From positions 2,288,605 through 2,352,604 of the forward strand of contig CM022673.1 of assembly GCA_012295275.1 (NCBI GenBank): 64,000 nt of DNA, given 5' to 3'. Of the stretch, positions 51,629 to 64,000 are shown piece after piece. Source of the stretch: Chrysomallon squamiferum (taxonomy: Eukaryota; Mollusca; Gastropoda; Neomphalida; Peltospiridae). The stretch's first letter is position 1; each line of letters starts with the position of its first letter. A program made the translations under genes and the position numbers. The notes beneath the pieces are model-generated. The model had not been told where the DNA came from and searched no databases. It saw only the letters and a program-made list of their open reading frames with translations.

Positions 51629-53029
51629 TGCGTGAGAGGGGTGTACATAAGAATGTTTACTGATACTGAGAAAACAAAGTTACTGAATGTCTGCTGGAGT
51701 ATATGAATGATTACCAAATAAAAAATTAGCTAACAGAAAATTGGTTTTTAGCTATATCGTTAACAAAACAAGCCTTTAACATTATTTTTAATAATTTATT
51801 TCTTCTCAAAAGAATTAACACAGAGAGCATTCAGTTCTTAAAATACCCATCAGTAAAATAAAAATTAAAAAATCCACGACAATGACAAATGACATTCTTG
51901 TGATAAGGCAGTATTTCTGTTTCAAAAAGTAATTAATCATTTGAAAATGTTACACACACACACACACACACATTTGCTTCGTTATTTAAAAAAAAAAAAA
52001 AAAAAAACAACAAAACAACAACGAAACAACATAAACCTAATTACACCCAACTCTTACTGTTTGAAAATTAAACTGTAACTTGCAGTTATAATGAAAAACA
52101 AATCTAAATTTAATAAGAGCAATAACTATTACTCCCATATATAAACTACAACCAAAAAATAATAATAACGATTATAATTTATTGTAGGTATTAACTTTTA
52201 AAAACCCATAAACCCGCTCAAAACGCACATAATAGGCCTGCTCAGTTATCTTTATATGTGAAAATAACGAAGGTGTGGTGTTGCTATCGATTAATCACAT
52301 AAAATTAGGTCAAACTGAACGACAAAAAAATGCATTATAATTACAGTGTATGAACGGAAGATCGATCTAGCTGATCTTTTCTGTGGAATATGAATTAAAT
52401 TCACACATACACACACAGACAGCTGTACACAAATATATGCATGCATAACTTAGTACATATATACATATTTACACAAATGCGCTCATATATACACATATAT
52501 ACAGAGAGACGGGTGCTTGATAATACACATACCATTATTACGCTTTTATTGACTTGAAGAAAAGACACATTTTCTAAAGTGAATCTAAGACGATAAAAAA
52601 AAAAAATTATAATCCCTTATAATTAAATAAATAAGGTAAGTTACAGGTACACGTACAGATTCATACCGATATCGAGATTATCTGATTTTTTTTTTTTTTT
52701 TTTTTTTTGCTCACCATCATAAACAAATCTCACGTAAAAACTTAATGCATATATCATATGCGAACGGCAATTATCAGTTTGTTCTAATATATGTGGATAT
52801 ATTATTACATATTTTTCAAATTTTATATCGTCTTATCTTCACATTATTAGTTTCAGAATGTTAAAATACTGACAGATAGATAAACTGGTTGCTCTTCGGC
52901 GAAAATAATTGTCAGAATTCGATAGTTTAAATCTTGAGAAATATCTCTTCGAACGACAATGTCTGAAAAAGCGATAGAAAATTACCGACATCTGCCGAAG
53001 TATTCCGAATCACTTGAGCATTTTCAATG

Positions 53030-53039
53030 ACTTCCGGAA
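53030..53039 (+). promoter_or_regulatory. ETS/GABP-type site upstream of COMMD9
   Basis: ACTTCCGGAA lies about 80 bp before the COMMD9 ATG. It contains CCGGAAGT on the minus strand, the GABP/ETS consensus common in TATA-less housekeeping promoters. No TATA box is seen. The transcription start probably lies between this site and 53,118. Confidence 0.45.
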
Positions 53040-53118
53040 TTAAAAATGAAAGGTTCGGGAAAACGCCTCCAACTTACATTTGTTATGTTTTAATTTTTTT
53101 TAACTTGCAAACACTAAA

Positions 53119-56100
53119 ATGTCTGTAAATTTTGATGACCTCAGTTTATTGCTGAAGGTTGGTTCAGGATATTTTTACTTTTTGGTTTGTAAAAATCTGA
53201 GCTTTGAATCAATATTAATTATTTTTAAACATTTATTGTAACATGCAAACATTAACTAAGAAAGGAGGCGAATGTATAATTTATTTTTTGTTTTTGTTTT
53301 CTTCTGATTCATTTACATGTCGTATGCTGTTTTGCAAGATATGTTTACCTAATGGTTGTTACCATTTCTGTCAGTGTCACATGATCTCTGTATGACGGTA
53401 TAAATAATGGTTAATAGCTGCATATTGTTAATGACACTTGTTTCTGTTCAGATTATATAAATGGTTGTAGTATATAAATGGTTTAAACAAAGTAATCATT
53501 AATTCAGAATTTTGTATATTGTTTTCTTTCTTTTTTTTTTTTTTTTTCAATTTACTTTGCTGTTCATCCTACATTATAGATGAAGTTTTATTACAGTAAT
53601 CACAATAATAAACAAATTTGGAAAGAAATATGTGACATGATTTTAACTATTAAGCTATTTATTTCAGGCTACATCAAAAGAACATGTTCATAAAATGTGT
53701 AAGGATGCCTTTTTGTACAGAAACAAAGTTTCAAAACAGATTCCAGATGCCACATTAACAAGTATTTCAGAGAACTTTAGCATTACAAAGGATGAGAGTG
53801 GAAAAGTGAGTGTATTGATACATTGATACCTGTTATGTAAAGATTATTTTATTATTATTGATTGCTGTGTAGATCTTCCAGAAATCTCTAGATAAAATAA
53901 AAACTTAAAATCCAAAAAGTCACTATATATATTTAAAAAAATTATTTTTGTATTTCAGCTGTTACACAGTCTTGGATGTTTGTTAAAATCTGTGATGTTT
54001 CATGGAGCTGAAAATGCAAAGTCTGTTGCATCTCTTTTTCCTAGTAAGTTTTTGATTTTGGTCATTTGATCAAATAGCCTAAACACATTTTGTTTACTTA
54101 CAAAGACACTGATGTAATACTCAGAAGCTAACATTAACACTTTCTTTTTCTTTGTCTGTCACACAACACATACATACACAAAAAAATATATCAGCACATA
54201 CATGTACATACAGAGAGATGGGAGACTGATAGAAGAATGTGCAGCTCCTGCTTTTGAAAAAATAACACTGAAAAAAAAAAAAGGGACAACAACAATTCTA
54301 TTACTAATATGTTTTCAACTGCACTAAAAGATGTTGGTGTAAATGTGAGTATAGTAAAGACAGAACCTATGATATGAAAATGTATATACTTAACAACATA
54401 CAAAAAACAATTTCCATTCAAATATACATTTTATATTGGCCTTCAGTGAGATTGCTGTTTTGTATAAACTTTTTATCTTGTTACTGCAACATATTTTTAA
54501 TATCACTATTTACATTTTTAGCCTTTTATCAAGTATTATTAACCTTTAAGTTTGTAAATCTTAATGTAACAGTCTTCAGCCATTGTTAAATCACAATATG
54601 TTACAGCAAATTCATTAACTCACAGCTGACATTTAGTAAGAAGGTGATTTCAGACTCATAGTATTTCCAGAGTCAAGCAGATTTATTGTTATTATGTATT
54701 AGCCTTTCTGTTTTGATTATTTTTAGCGCTGAAGACATTTTAATTCAGATAAAAAAAAATTAAATTTCACTTATAATATGAATGTAGAGTATATAACTGT
54801 CAAACAAATTTCAAAATTTTACAAATATTTATGAAAATTTGTTTATTGGTATTGTTTTTTACTTTTTAAATGGATATCTTTTAATACATTTGAATTTTGA
54901 TTTTAAGATTTTATTTAAATTTATAGGTGATTTTAATAAAAATTTACGTGATCTTCTGATCAAGATTGTGATTGAGAACATGGATGCTTGGAAGACACAG
55001 TCAGCAAATAACCTAAGTAAAAAATAAATTGTGTTTTTTCTTTATTTTTTCTTTTAATTTTAAATAAAACTTGATTATGATCAGACCACATTTTATTGTT
55101 TCATTAATTCTTAGTATTTATTTATTTATTTATTTATTTATTTATTTTTGAATCTGACTTATCATACTTTTGTTTCAGAAAATTATTATAGGTTATTTAA
55201 ATAGTAATACAAATTTTCTGTTAACATGATCAAAACAATTGAGTGTGAAACTGCTAGCATAATGAGGAAAATATTTAATTGTTAAAAGTTAATTTTTATA
55301 TGTTTATATATGTATATTTCATCATTATTTATTTATTTATTTATATGATACGATTTTTAATTTTAATTTGTTTTTTAATTAATTGTTTTTTTAATTTTTT
55401 AATTTTTATTTTGCAAGACATTAATATTAGTTCTGCATCAAAAAAACATAGATACTTGGTGAAGTCTGAAACTGTTGCTTTAGAGTCACTGAATATATAT
55501 ATATTTTTTTTAATAAATTAATTCTTAATATACATTGTTAATTATGTTAAAGGAATTGACAATTTATCATAGACAAGTTTTTTTCTCTCAGTATTTACTT
55601 TTCATTATATATTGCTGATTTGTTTTTGTATATATGCTATTGGAAACTTTTCCAGTTATAAGAGATTTTTACTTTTCAGTTTCTCTTCCAAAGATGGTTG
55701 ATTTTGACTGGCGTGTGGATGTAAAAACATCATCTGATGCTGTGACTAGGATGTCTGTACCAACATGCATTCTTAATGTACAGGTAATGAGTTTGCATAC
55801 CTTTGATTCCCATTCTAGCTAGTACCCCAGTTCTGGTGTCTTTTTTGAAAGATCGTGATATATGTGTTTGTATTTTATATAACTGATCCTTTGCTCCTGG
55901 TCAATTCTCTAACCCAAATGTTTCCTATTTCAGTTCATTTTAAAAGCAATATAATTATGATAGGACACCTATAACCACTAATATTAAAATGTATAACGTA
56001 ATCATTGAAGAAGTATTAATTCAGATACAAGCAATGTAAAGAGATGTTTTTGTTGTTGTGTAGTGTAGCTAAAATAATAAATACATGCATGCTTGGATTA

Positions 56101-56775
56101 CAGTGCCATTTCCTAAATGATGTTTCTCAGATTCTTAGCTAGTTAATGAGTTGCGGAGAAATTCATTTAAAAAATAGCATACTGAGTTTTCAAAATACAG
56201 AATTTACTACAACAGTTAATGGCAATTTATCTTAAACTGGATAGTTAGGACAGAGATAAAGTTAGTGTACAGTTAATATGTTTGAGAAAATATTGCAGGC
56301 AATGATTTTCTTTCACGTCTTGACTGAAACCATCAAAATGATAAAGAATCCAAGATACCTAACTTACCATTGCAGTAATTGGATAACAGTGTCCATGTGG
56401 TTTAACTGTTTAACGTTTACACCTTGGGTAACAAAACTATTAACAAAACTGAAGCATGATTCTGCTATTATTTTATTTTAAAAAGAAAAAAAAAGGAAAT
56501 ATGAAAAAAGTAAGGTCATTGGACTGTTACATTACTTAGTCCAGATTCTTTTCAGAGGAATTAAAAGCAAATATGTTGATTCAAAAATCTCTGACATTTT
56601 TGGAGTAAAATTGTTTTTGATATTCTTTATTCAGATACAGAAAAGTCCAGAATCTATTTATGAAGATCCCTCAACAGAGAGTGTAAATGTAGAACTTACC
56701 AAAGAGACACTGGACACAATGTTAGATGGACTTACAAAAATTCGAGACCAACTTTCTTCTGTGGCAAATCGATAA
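53119..56775 (+). CDS. COMMD9: COMM domain-containing protein 9 (COMMD9), 198 aa, 6 exons
   Basis: Subunit of the Commander/CCC complex, which works with retriever in endosomal recycling. Exons: 53119-53157, 53668-53805, 53959-54043, 54927-55016, 55680-55783, 56635-56775. Every junction is GT-AG and phases agree. The 198-residue length equals that of human COMMD9. The N-terminal helical domain covers about residues 1-115, with the words ASLFPSDFNKNLRDLL and WKTQSANN. The COMM domain covers about 118-198, with SLPKMVDFDWRVDVKTSSD, RMSVPTC and the very conserved ELTKETLDTMLDGL, IRDQLSSVA. The conserved Trp is W128. The first donor (AAG|gttggt) is weaker than the others but keeps the frame. Paralogues COMMD1-8 and 10 fit less well, especially at the C-terminus. 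Confidence 0.95.
55122..55148. repeat. (ATTT)n microsatellite in a COMMD9 intron
   Basis: Short TTTA array in the intron between exons 4 and 5. A second one is at 55,326-55,345. Confidence 0.85.
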
Positions 56776-57044
56776 CATGATGATATAATACAAAAGAAGA
56801 ATCACACAAGCTGTTACAATGAAGATATTTTCATAAGCGGACTCACATATAATTATCAAAATATTGGTATTGTTTTGTTGTAATACTATCATGTTGGTTG
56901 GAAAAACACAACTGGAGTTAAATGAGATGTCATTTTGGTGTATATTAACTTGGTGCCATTACCATAAGAATTTTTTTTAATAATAACAGTAATATATAAA
57001 AATCATCATGCAGAATCACTGATCATATTTTTTTTTTTTTGATA

Positions 57045-57054
57045 AATAAATAAA
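57045..57054 (+). terminator. COMMD9 polyadenylation signal
   Basis: Two overlapping AATAAA hexamers lie 270 bp after the stop codon and are followed by a GT-rich stretch (TTGTTTTGAATGTGTTTG), as expected for a cleavage and polyadenylation site. The implied 3' UTR is about 56,776 to 57,080. Confidence 0.65.
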
Positions 57055-57080
57055 ACTGTTGTTTTGAATGTGTTTGTATT

Positions 57081-60000
57081 GATTGCTATATTTTTATATC
57101 AGTTATCTTTATTTAATTACTTACATGGTCAGCAGATAATTAGGAGATTCATCATTCTAACACATAATTAGGGAACAGGCTATAGCTAAGTGTTTATAAA
57201 CTTTGCATCACAAAGTAAAGAACCAATCCTCTGCATTGTTTCCATAAGCCTTCACTGATTACATTTTTATTTTATATTTTTTAATTTTTATTTTAATTTT
57301 TAATTTTTATTTTAATTCATTTATTTTATTATTTATTTATTTATTTATTATTATTATTTATTTATCTTTATTTTTTAAAAGGAAATAATTTTAAAATATG
57401 TTCATCGTGATGAATGAAAATGTCTATTTTTGTGCACACATACAAGACACAGGGACAAGAGACAAGCAGACATACAAATAATTACCTTCAAACATAAAAT
57501 AACATATGCATATTGTACTGAATAACAACTTTCCTATGTGTGTTCTTGTTGTGTATATAGATGTCTGTGTGTGTCTGTATATGTAGGTTTGTGTGTAATT
57601 ATACTGATTTTTGGTAATTAGTAATTTACTCCTGAACAGTTAAAAATATAAACGATATAGTCACAGATCTTGTAAAGTATTTGTATTGATTTATTACGAC
57701 TTGGTAAAAATATATCTTTGTTTTAAAATTTTAGAATGGTAATAAAAAACAGGTGTATTGAAGTATTATCATTGTAATTCATTTTCTTATATGGACAAAA
57801 TAAATTATAATTTTTTTTTTTTTTTTTTTTTTTTTTTATTATTATTTTTTTTTAATATAGTTTAAAAATTGTTTTCCAAAAATAATGAAATTGGGAAATT
57901 TATTGTTAACTAAAATTTATTGTTAACACAGTTTTTCTGTGTAAATATCTTTTTATCTTTACTTCTTTTTTTCTTTTTTTTTCTTTTGTATATTTTTGAA
58001 CACATAATGCTGTTGCATGTCTCAGGTATACTAAATAAATGTACACATATGCATACATATAGTCATAAGATACATCAGTATATCCATATAAACATATATT
58101 TACATACACATTAAAATATAAACAGAGTAAGTTCCACTATTACTTATTGAGAACCCTGCCATAACTGAACGCAGAGAAAACAGGACGTACACAGTAAAAC
58201 CCATTTTAAACTGTAAAGATGCCAACAAAGAGATAGCCTCTTGTATTTGCCCACACTGCCAGGCTGTGTGCACTGGAGGCATTTACACAAAGACCTTGGC
58301 TATAATAGCTTAGTGGGATGAGAATAAACAATAGTCATCCAGTGGAAAACACCAGGCTCTATCTTGACCAGGTGCTAAAACATAAAAGCTAATGATCAGC
58401 GCCAGGTTTTGTACATCACAAAAAGAAGTTGGGTTTAGACACAATGGTTTCATATAATATTTAGGCTAATGTTTTAATGATGTATTATTTGACTTTTGTT
58501 TTAGGATGTTGGGGTTTTTTGTGTGTGTGTTTTTTAAATTATTTTTATTTTAAAATTATTTTTAGGACATTACAAGATTTTTATTTATTATTTTTATTTA
58601 AGCTATTTTTATCTGTGTGTGTATGTGTACTCATGTGTTTCCTTACTAAACATTGCATCTGTATCACACATGTACATACTAAAAACACATATTAATTCAC
58701 CAAGGCCAAGTGATACAAAACCCCAGGATGCATTGAAATGCAACCTACTATTTCTTTCACCCTTTCATGCTGTGATGACACCTGCATAGACAAACCAGGA
58801 AAATGAAGTTGCATAATCATCTACTCAACAGAGAAAATAACCCTCAGTGAATGAAATGAGTATTAGTCATGAATAAACTACGTTATGCAATTCACCAGAT
58901 CACTTTACACAAATGTTAATTCTGTTTCTTTAGATCAAAAACCCCTTCAGTTCATTCTATGCATTCATTACTGAAAGAAGTCTGGTTTTTTCTTGTATTG
59001 TAGACACACTTGCTTTGAAGGATGTTACATAATAACCAAAAGCATGACTTCTTTTCTCATGCTCTTTTATCCAAGTCTTTTGAAAATGGTTATCTAGGCT
59101 TAACAAAGGAGTATAGCTAACCAACAGGTTACTTAAATATTAGCCCATCCTTAATGTTACAGGCATTTTGCAAGCTATTTTTTAGTTTTTAATATAGGTG
59201 CATTATCAAAATAAAAGATGACTTAAATATCAGCCCTTACTTTAATGTACATATATTTTGTTTCTGTGTTTTTTTGTTTTTGTTTTTTTGTAATATATTT
59301 TATGAGTGGAAGAAACTGAAAGGATGCCACATATAATTTATTATTTATCCACTAAAGTTAATGTAAAACTAAAACTCACTACTGATTTTAAGATTAATGT
59401 TATAAATTAGTCAGCTGTTATTATTAACATATTTCTGACAAATAATTATTTTATGCACTTTAAAATTAGTCTTTTTTAATTGTTGTTGTTGTTGAAATTT
59501 GACTTCTTAATATAAATCTTGTACACGGTTACATACGCACACATAGATGGGTATATATGTATATATAGATATAGATACATTTACATTCACTTAAATAAAC
59601 ACAAATACACATCCTTTACTAAATTTTACGAAACAGTAAACAAAAGTTCATTAATGACAACAATTATTTATTTTCCCAAATCCCTGCAAATCAAATGAAC
59701 ATATAATCTGTTACTTCCAAACCGTAATATGTATATCTGTTATCCAAATTCAGCAAAGTCTATTAATATGTTATAAAATATACTAAATGGAACACATTCT
59801 AAACATATGGTGCAGAGCTAACAAAGACACTGTTATTGTTACAAGGTCAAAATAATTTATGTTGTAGTTTTGTGTTTAAGCAAATTTCATTACATATATT
59901 TTTTATATGACTTGATACAGGAAAATAAGCAAAAATGTCATTCCACAGCATAAGATTTAGACTGATGTTTATTTAAAATAATGCTTGTTGTGCAGATTAA

Positions 60001-62096
60001 TATTCTTATCAAATGATTGTATTTGTAATGAAAATGTAATCACCTACAAACTTCACTTTCATATTTATTATTCTACTTAACAAAAAAAAGACAAAGGCAC
60101 AACCATACATTAATAACAATGGCACAAAAGGGTGAGATGAAAAATCAGTATAATTACACACAAACAACAAAAAATTAAATTTCATTTTAAAATCATTACT
60201 TGTAAACCAGTTTTCACCTTTATAACAATTAGTGTAATTTTTTTAATTCTCCATCTTTTATCACGTTAAAAAAAAAATATATAGATTATAATATATTCAC
60301 AAAGTATACACAAACTTACAAATATACTTCTGATATCAGTTTTAAAACAAAACCAAAAAGAATAAAATGATATTAATGGAAAATTTACAGTTGTTTTATT
60401 TTTATGTTTTTATTATTAAGAATGTTTTAAATTCTATTAGTTTCTTATATATCAACAAAGTAATGAATAAACATTTTCCAGAACAGTTCATCATTGTTAT
60501 CTCTTGTATTAAGCTAGCTATTTTGGTTAACTAAATTTGATCATCAAAGCTGAATAACCCATTACCATCTTTGCCAATGACCTACTTAAGATTATTTGAA
60601 TTTTTCTCTATTGATCACGTGATTATAACCTGAGGCTTCCTCACTTTTTCACAGTAGCAGTAATTGGATTTATTTATTTTTATTTTTATTTTTTTTTTTT
60701 TCATTATTAGTTCTAGCTTGATAGTTTGAATAGTTAGTTTATTTCAAGATAGTCAAAAAAAAAAAATAAAAAAAAAGTACACCAAAAACTAGTACTGACA
60801 TATAAACAAGCATAAAAAAATAAACAGTATTAATAAATAATTTAAACAGTCACATGAACACCTTTTCCCTACATGCATATTTGTTTTTTAATAATTTAAA
60901 AAAATTTTTTTTTAAAGTAATTGTTAACAGTTTTGGGACTTGTTTTAAAAGTAAATACAAATAAATATTTAATTTTTAGAAAAAGAAAAATTAAGATGTT
61001 AGTAAGATTATGAGACAAATTAAACCTATAATTTTATGCAACAAAATAATATATATACACATATATATTATAAATTAAAATAAAAAGTATTATAAAAAAT
61101 ATTATGCAAACTAAAATATGCTGAACTTATAACATGCAAACAAAAGATTTCATCTGAAAAAAAGAAAAAAATGGTGTAACAAAATTTAATTAAAAACTTC
61201 CCCTAACAAAATCAGCAGTTTAAAATGAAATCAACAGCTGCAAAGCATTTCTAGATTAGCATAAATATCAGACTGGACAATACCATTGCATTATTAGATA
61301 TACAGACAGACAGCAAGATGGAGAGATAGGTAGATTCAGTTATAATCAGCGTCAAAAAATCTATTTACAGAAGAAAAAAGAAAGCCACCTATTTAATTTT
61401 CATAGAAATGATTTCTTTTATATAGCCAAAAAATATATTTTTGATTGTTTTTGTCTTTTTTAGATATTTTATAGAATTATGATAAAACATTTTTTTAATA
61501 TTTAAATGAACATTAATAATCCTGCCCTATTACATTTTATGAACACTAACATAAATGAAACATGGAATATAACAAATACAAAACAACAGCAAGAATAAAA
61601 TGTTTTTAAAAAATAAAACAGAATATATATATTAACAGCTGTAAATATAGTGAAAAAGAAAAAAAAAAAAATTGTTTCAATAAAAAACTTTATTTATCTA
61701 GTAAAAATGTTAATAAAAAAATAGGTTGAAAAAAGAGAAGAAGAAATTTGTATTATACAGTAAATTACCTCAATATTTTTACTTAATGTACAAAAAACCC
61801 CAAAAAACAGATTATGTGAAAAAAAAGAAAAAAATAAGAAAGTTTACTTTTACATTTAACATAAAAACTGGGAACGTTTTGCATGCAATCCACACTGCTG
61901 TGTAGTTAAAACTGATCTAACCAATATAAACATATTTGGTATTTTATGTAAAAGATATATTTAGGTAACGAAAAAAATACTCATAACAAATATAAATAAA
62001 TATATAAATAGATACCAATATGAAAGTTAAAAAAAAACAAAAAAGTAATTATAATAATAAATAATAATAATTTCTTTATTATAATAATTATTTCTT

Positions 62097-62132
<36 letters not shown>

Positions 62133-63100
62133 TTCATTATGTCCTATTTTAAAACCATGATTTCAAATACATGTAATTATATTTTGATTTGACTATGTAA
62201 CTGGTAGATTTTGGCTACATATATAAGATAAAAATGTTTATAATGAGAATACACAATTTTGCATATGCGTTAAACAGATCAGAAACCTGTCATTAATATC
62301 ATTCATTAGGTCCAATAACATTAACGGAAAATGATATGAAGTTTGCTTTTGAATGAAACTATTTCTAATGGTTCCAGATATTTCAAATGTAAATTAAATT
62401 CAAGTTGTCATTATAAGTATTCAAAGAATTGAATAGTATAAACATCATCTGTTATGTTACACTCCTCTCTCTGTAGACATTAATATATTCACACATTAGA
62501 TATAAAATATCTCACAAAGCGGTGCAGTATTTTCATTAATATTTGATGGTTATACAGTAATATAAAGTTTATTTTCTTTCAAATTATTATTTGAATTTTC
62601 CTTTTTGGCAATTTGTACTTAAAATATAAAATATGGCAATAAAATGTAAGCTTATAAATATTCACGATAATTGTTTTTTGGTTTTTTTCACCCTTTTATC
62701 AAAATGTTTTCCTTTTATCAGAAACATTCTGATAGACTGATGATATGGGATCTGTATAATTATTTCTTTTCAAGATTTTTTTCTTTAAATTTCTTTTATA
62801 TGAAATGGCATTATGTTGAAATGGAAAAATGTCAGTTTTTTGTATTACCTCTCAAGTTAGTAATATTATTTTCATCCTTTTTCCAGGTTATAAACAAAAC
62901 AATAATTTGTTATTATACACAAAATGTATTTAAGTATTTGTTTGTTTGTGGTAACAATAGTACACACTTTATCTGGATGGTATACACTGAATAAAATTAT
63001 TAATTTCACAAAACACTGTACACAAAATAACAAAATTAACAGACACACACATTTACAAAAAAGAAGGTTATGATAATTAGCATCATGGCATAAAACAATA
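57081..63100. other. AT-rich region downstream of COMMD9 with no recognised gene
   Basis: Mostly AT-rich DNA with T and A homopolymers (for example 57,811-57,838). Two less AT-rich, more complex islands stand out at about 58,120-58,430 and 58,690-58,930, with no convincing reading frame. Includes an (AAT)n run at 62,098-62,131. Confidence 0.5.
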
Positions 63101-63116
63101 CATTTTGTAATTTAAT

Positions 63117-63267
63117 TTTATTAAACAGTAATTGATCAAAAGCAATATACAAAGCACTCAAGAAGTTGGAGAATTTGTGAAATGGCAGAACATATCTCAT
63201 TTTTAATTATGTCATAAATATTCTTTTCAATTAACTCGTACACATGATCAGGAAATATTTCTTCCAT
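63117..63267 (-). other. Short ORF with adjacent poly(A) signal, candidate 3' end of a gene
   Basis: On the minus strand, an ATG at 63,267 opens a 43-codon frame (MEEIFPDHVYELIEK ... QLLECFVYCF) ending TGA at 63,136, with AATAAA at 63,122-63,117, only 14 nt after the stop. An in-frame TGA lies just upstream of the ATG. It may be the tail of the candidate gene at 63.7-63.9 kb, or chance. Confidence 0.15.
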
Positions 63268-63696
63268 TTTGTAATTACATCAAGGGACATAACTCAAAAC
63301 AAAATAGTCATAACAAGTTATTAGGTGATGAAACTTTAAGAAGAAAAAAAAAAAAGAATGCTTTAATGCAATCTTTGTTGACAAGGAATACTGACATAAT
63401 AATATTTCCAGCATTATATATATTTCTGGTAAAAAAATATAGTTTAAATTACCAGCTCCAAAACTGGAAAAGCAATGATATTTTTATCTTCAAATTGCTC
63501 ATTCACATATTTCCAATTACTGAAATATCAACATTTACTTTGATTCAACTGAACTGGATGCATGTTTACAAAGATTGCAACACCAAAACTGCAACACACA
63601 AATTTAAATGCTGCCTTCATGGCTATTGCAGTAGTATTGCATATCTCTCTGTCATAAGATATATATATATGCAAGTCAGTTAATTAATGTTTAATG

Positions 63697-63896
63697 CTAT
63701 TTCAACAAACAATGGTGACAAAAAAGCTGTAAAAGATTAATATAAAAAAAAAATATATATTGAAAATAAATATAAAAAAACTGAAATGAATCAGGGGACA
63801 CTGTGAGAGTTAAGGTGTAACAATAATATTCCTCATTACTCTCCAACAACTTGAGGACTAATTCTAATATTGTACTGGCACTATTTCTGGCCAAAC
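63697..63896 (-). other. Possible exon of an unrecognised minus-strand gene
   Basis: A good acceptor (TTTTGTTTCTTTTAG) ends at 63,897. The following frame begins LARNSASTILELVLKLLESN and stays open for about 66 codons to a TAG at 63,697. The first 40 residues look protein-like. The rest is Phe/Tyr/Ile-rich, as expected of AT-rich non-coding DNA. An internal GTAATG could serve as a donor after GGAGA. I do not recognise the protein. Confidence 0.2.
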
Positions 63897-64000
63897 CTAA
63901 AAGAAACAAAATAGATAAAACCATCTGATCTAAAAGTATATTAGATTATTTGCACCACGAAAACATTTCAAACAATTAAAATATCATTAGCTAACAATAA

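Larger units (their letters stand above)
50541..52980. other. Intergenic region between the divergent prothymosin-like and COMMD9 genes
   Basis: No exons seen. Holds an (ATT)n array at 51,015-51,076, a (GT)n/(GC)n run at 51,597-51,628, short (CA)n runs at 51,187 and 51,953, poly-A at 51,989, poly-T at 52,687, and a perfect hairpin at 51,376-51,413. Confidence 0.5.

Overview
The window looks like nuclear DNA from an animal. Protein genes are split into short exons with GT-AG introns, and flanks carry very long (GA)n, (CA)n and (AAT)n microsatellites, a tRNA-derived SINE and a miniature DNA transposon. There are no bacterial-style operons. The protein families point to an invertebrate. The microsatellite load and gene structures suggest a mollusc or other lophotrochozoan, but this is a guess from style and not from a marker gene.

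Positions 1 to about 28,300 hold no gene I can support. This stretch is a mosaic of simple repeats, four minisatellite-like arrays (85-, 23-, 47- and 112-bp units), an old dispersed or duplicated repeat pair, one SINE, one pogo-like MITE and several non-repetitive islands that could be regulatory. From about 28,300 onward the DNA is clearly more AT-rich.

Three genes are well supported. (1) A nucleobindin/Calnuc gene (NUCB1/2 family) lies on the minus strand. It has one 5' UTR exon at about 45,622 and eleven coding exons from 43,896 to 34,150, giving 613 aa. The parts are a signal peptide, a nesfatin-like N-terminus, a charged helical middle, two EF-hands and an unusual 240-residue Gln-rich tail. 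(2) A small acidic/lysine-rich nuclear protein of the prothymosin-alpha type lies on the minus strand, with four coding exons from 50,256 to 48,505 (129 aa). Its promoter contains a CRE palindrome, an NRF1-like site and a CACGTG E-box. (3) COMMD9 lies on the plus strand, with six exons from 53,119 to 56,775 (198 aa, the same length as the human protein). It has an ETS/GABP-type site 80 bp upstream of the ATG and a tandem AATAAA at 57,045. Every exon junction in the three genes was checked for GT-AG and reading phase, and all three reading frames close without a frameshift.

The genes are not functionally linked in an obvious way: a Golgi/secreted calcium-binding protein, a chromatin-associated disordered protein and a Commander-complex subunit. 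The prothymosin-like gene and COMMD9 are divergent, with start codons 2.9 kb apart. From 57.1 to 64 kb there is only a weak hint of another minus-strand gene end near 63.1-63.9 kb.

The most interesting item is the nucleobindin gene. It keeps a predicted peptide of exactly 82 residues between the signal-peptide cleavage site and a basic Lys-Arg-Arg site, matching vertebrate nesfatin-1 in length. It has lost the leucine-zipper region in favour of a Gln/His/Pro/Gly tail.
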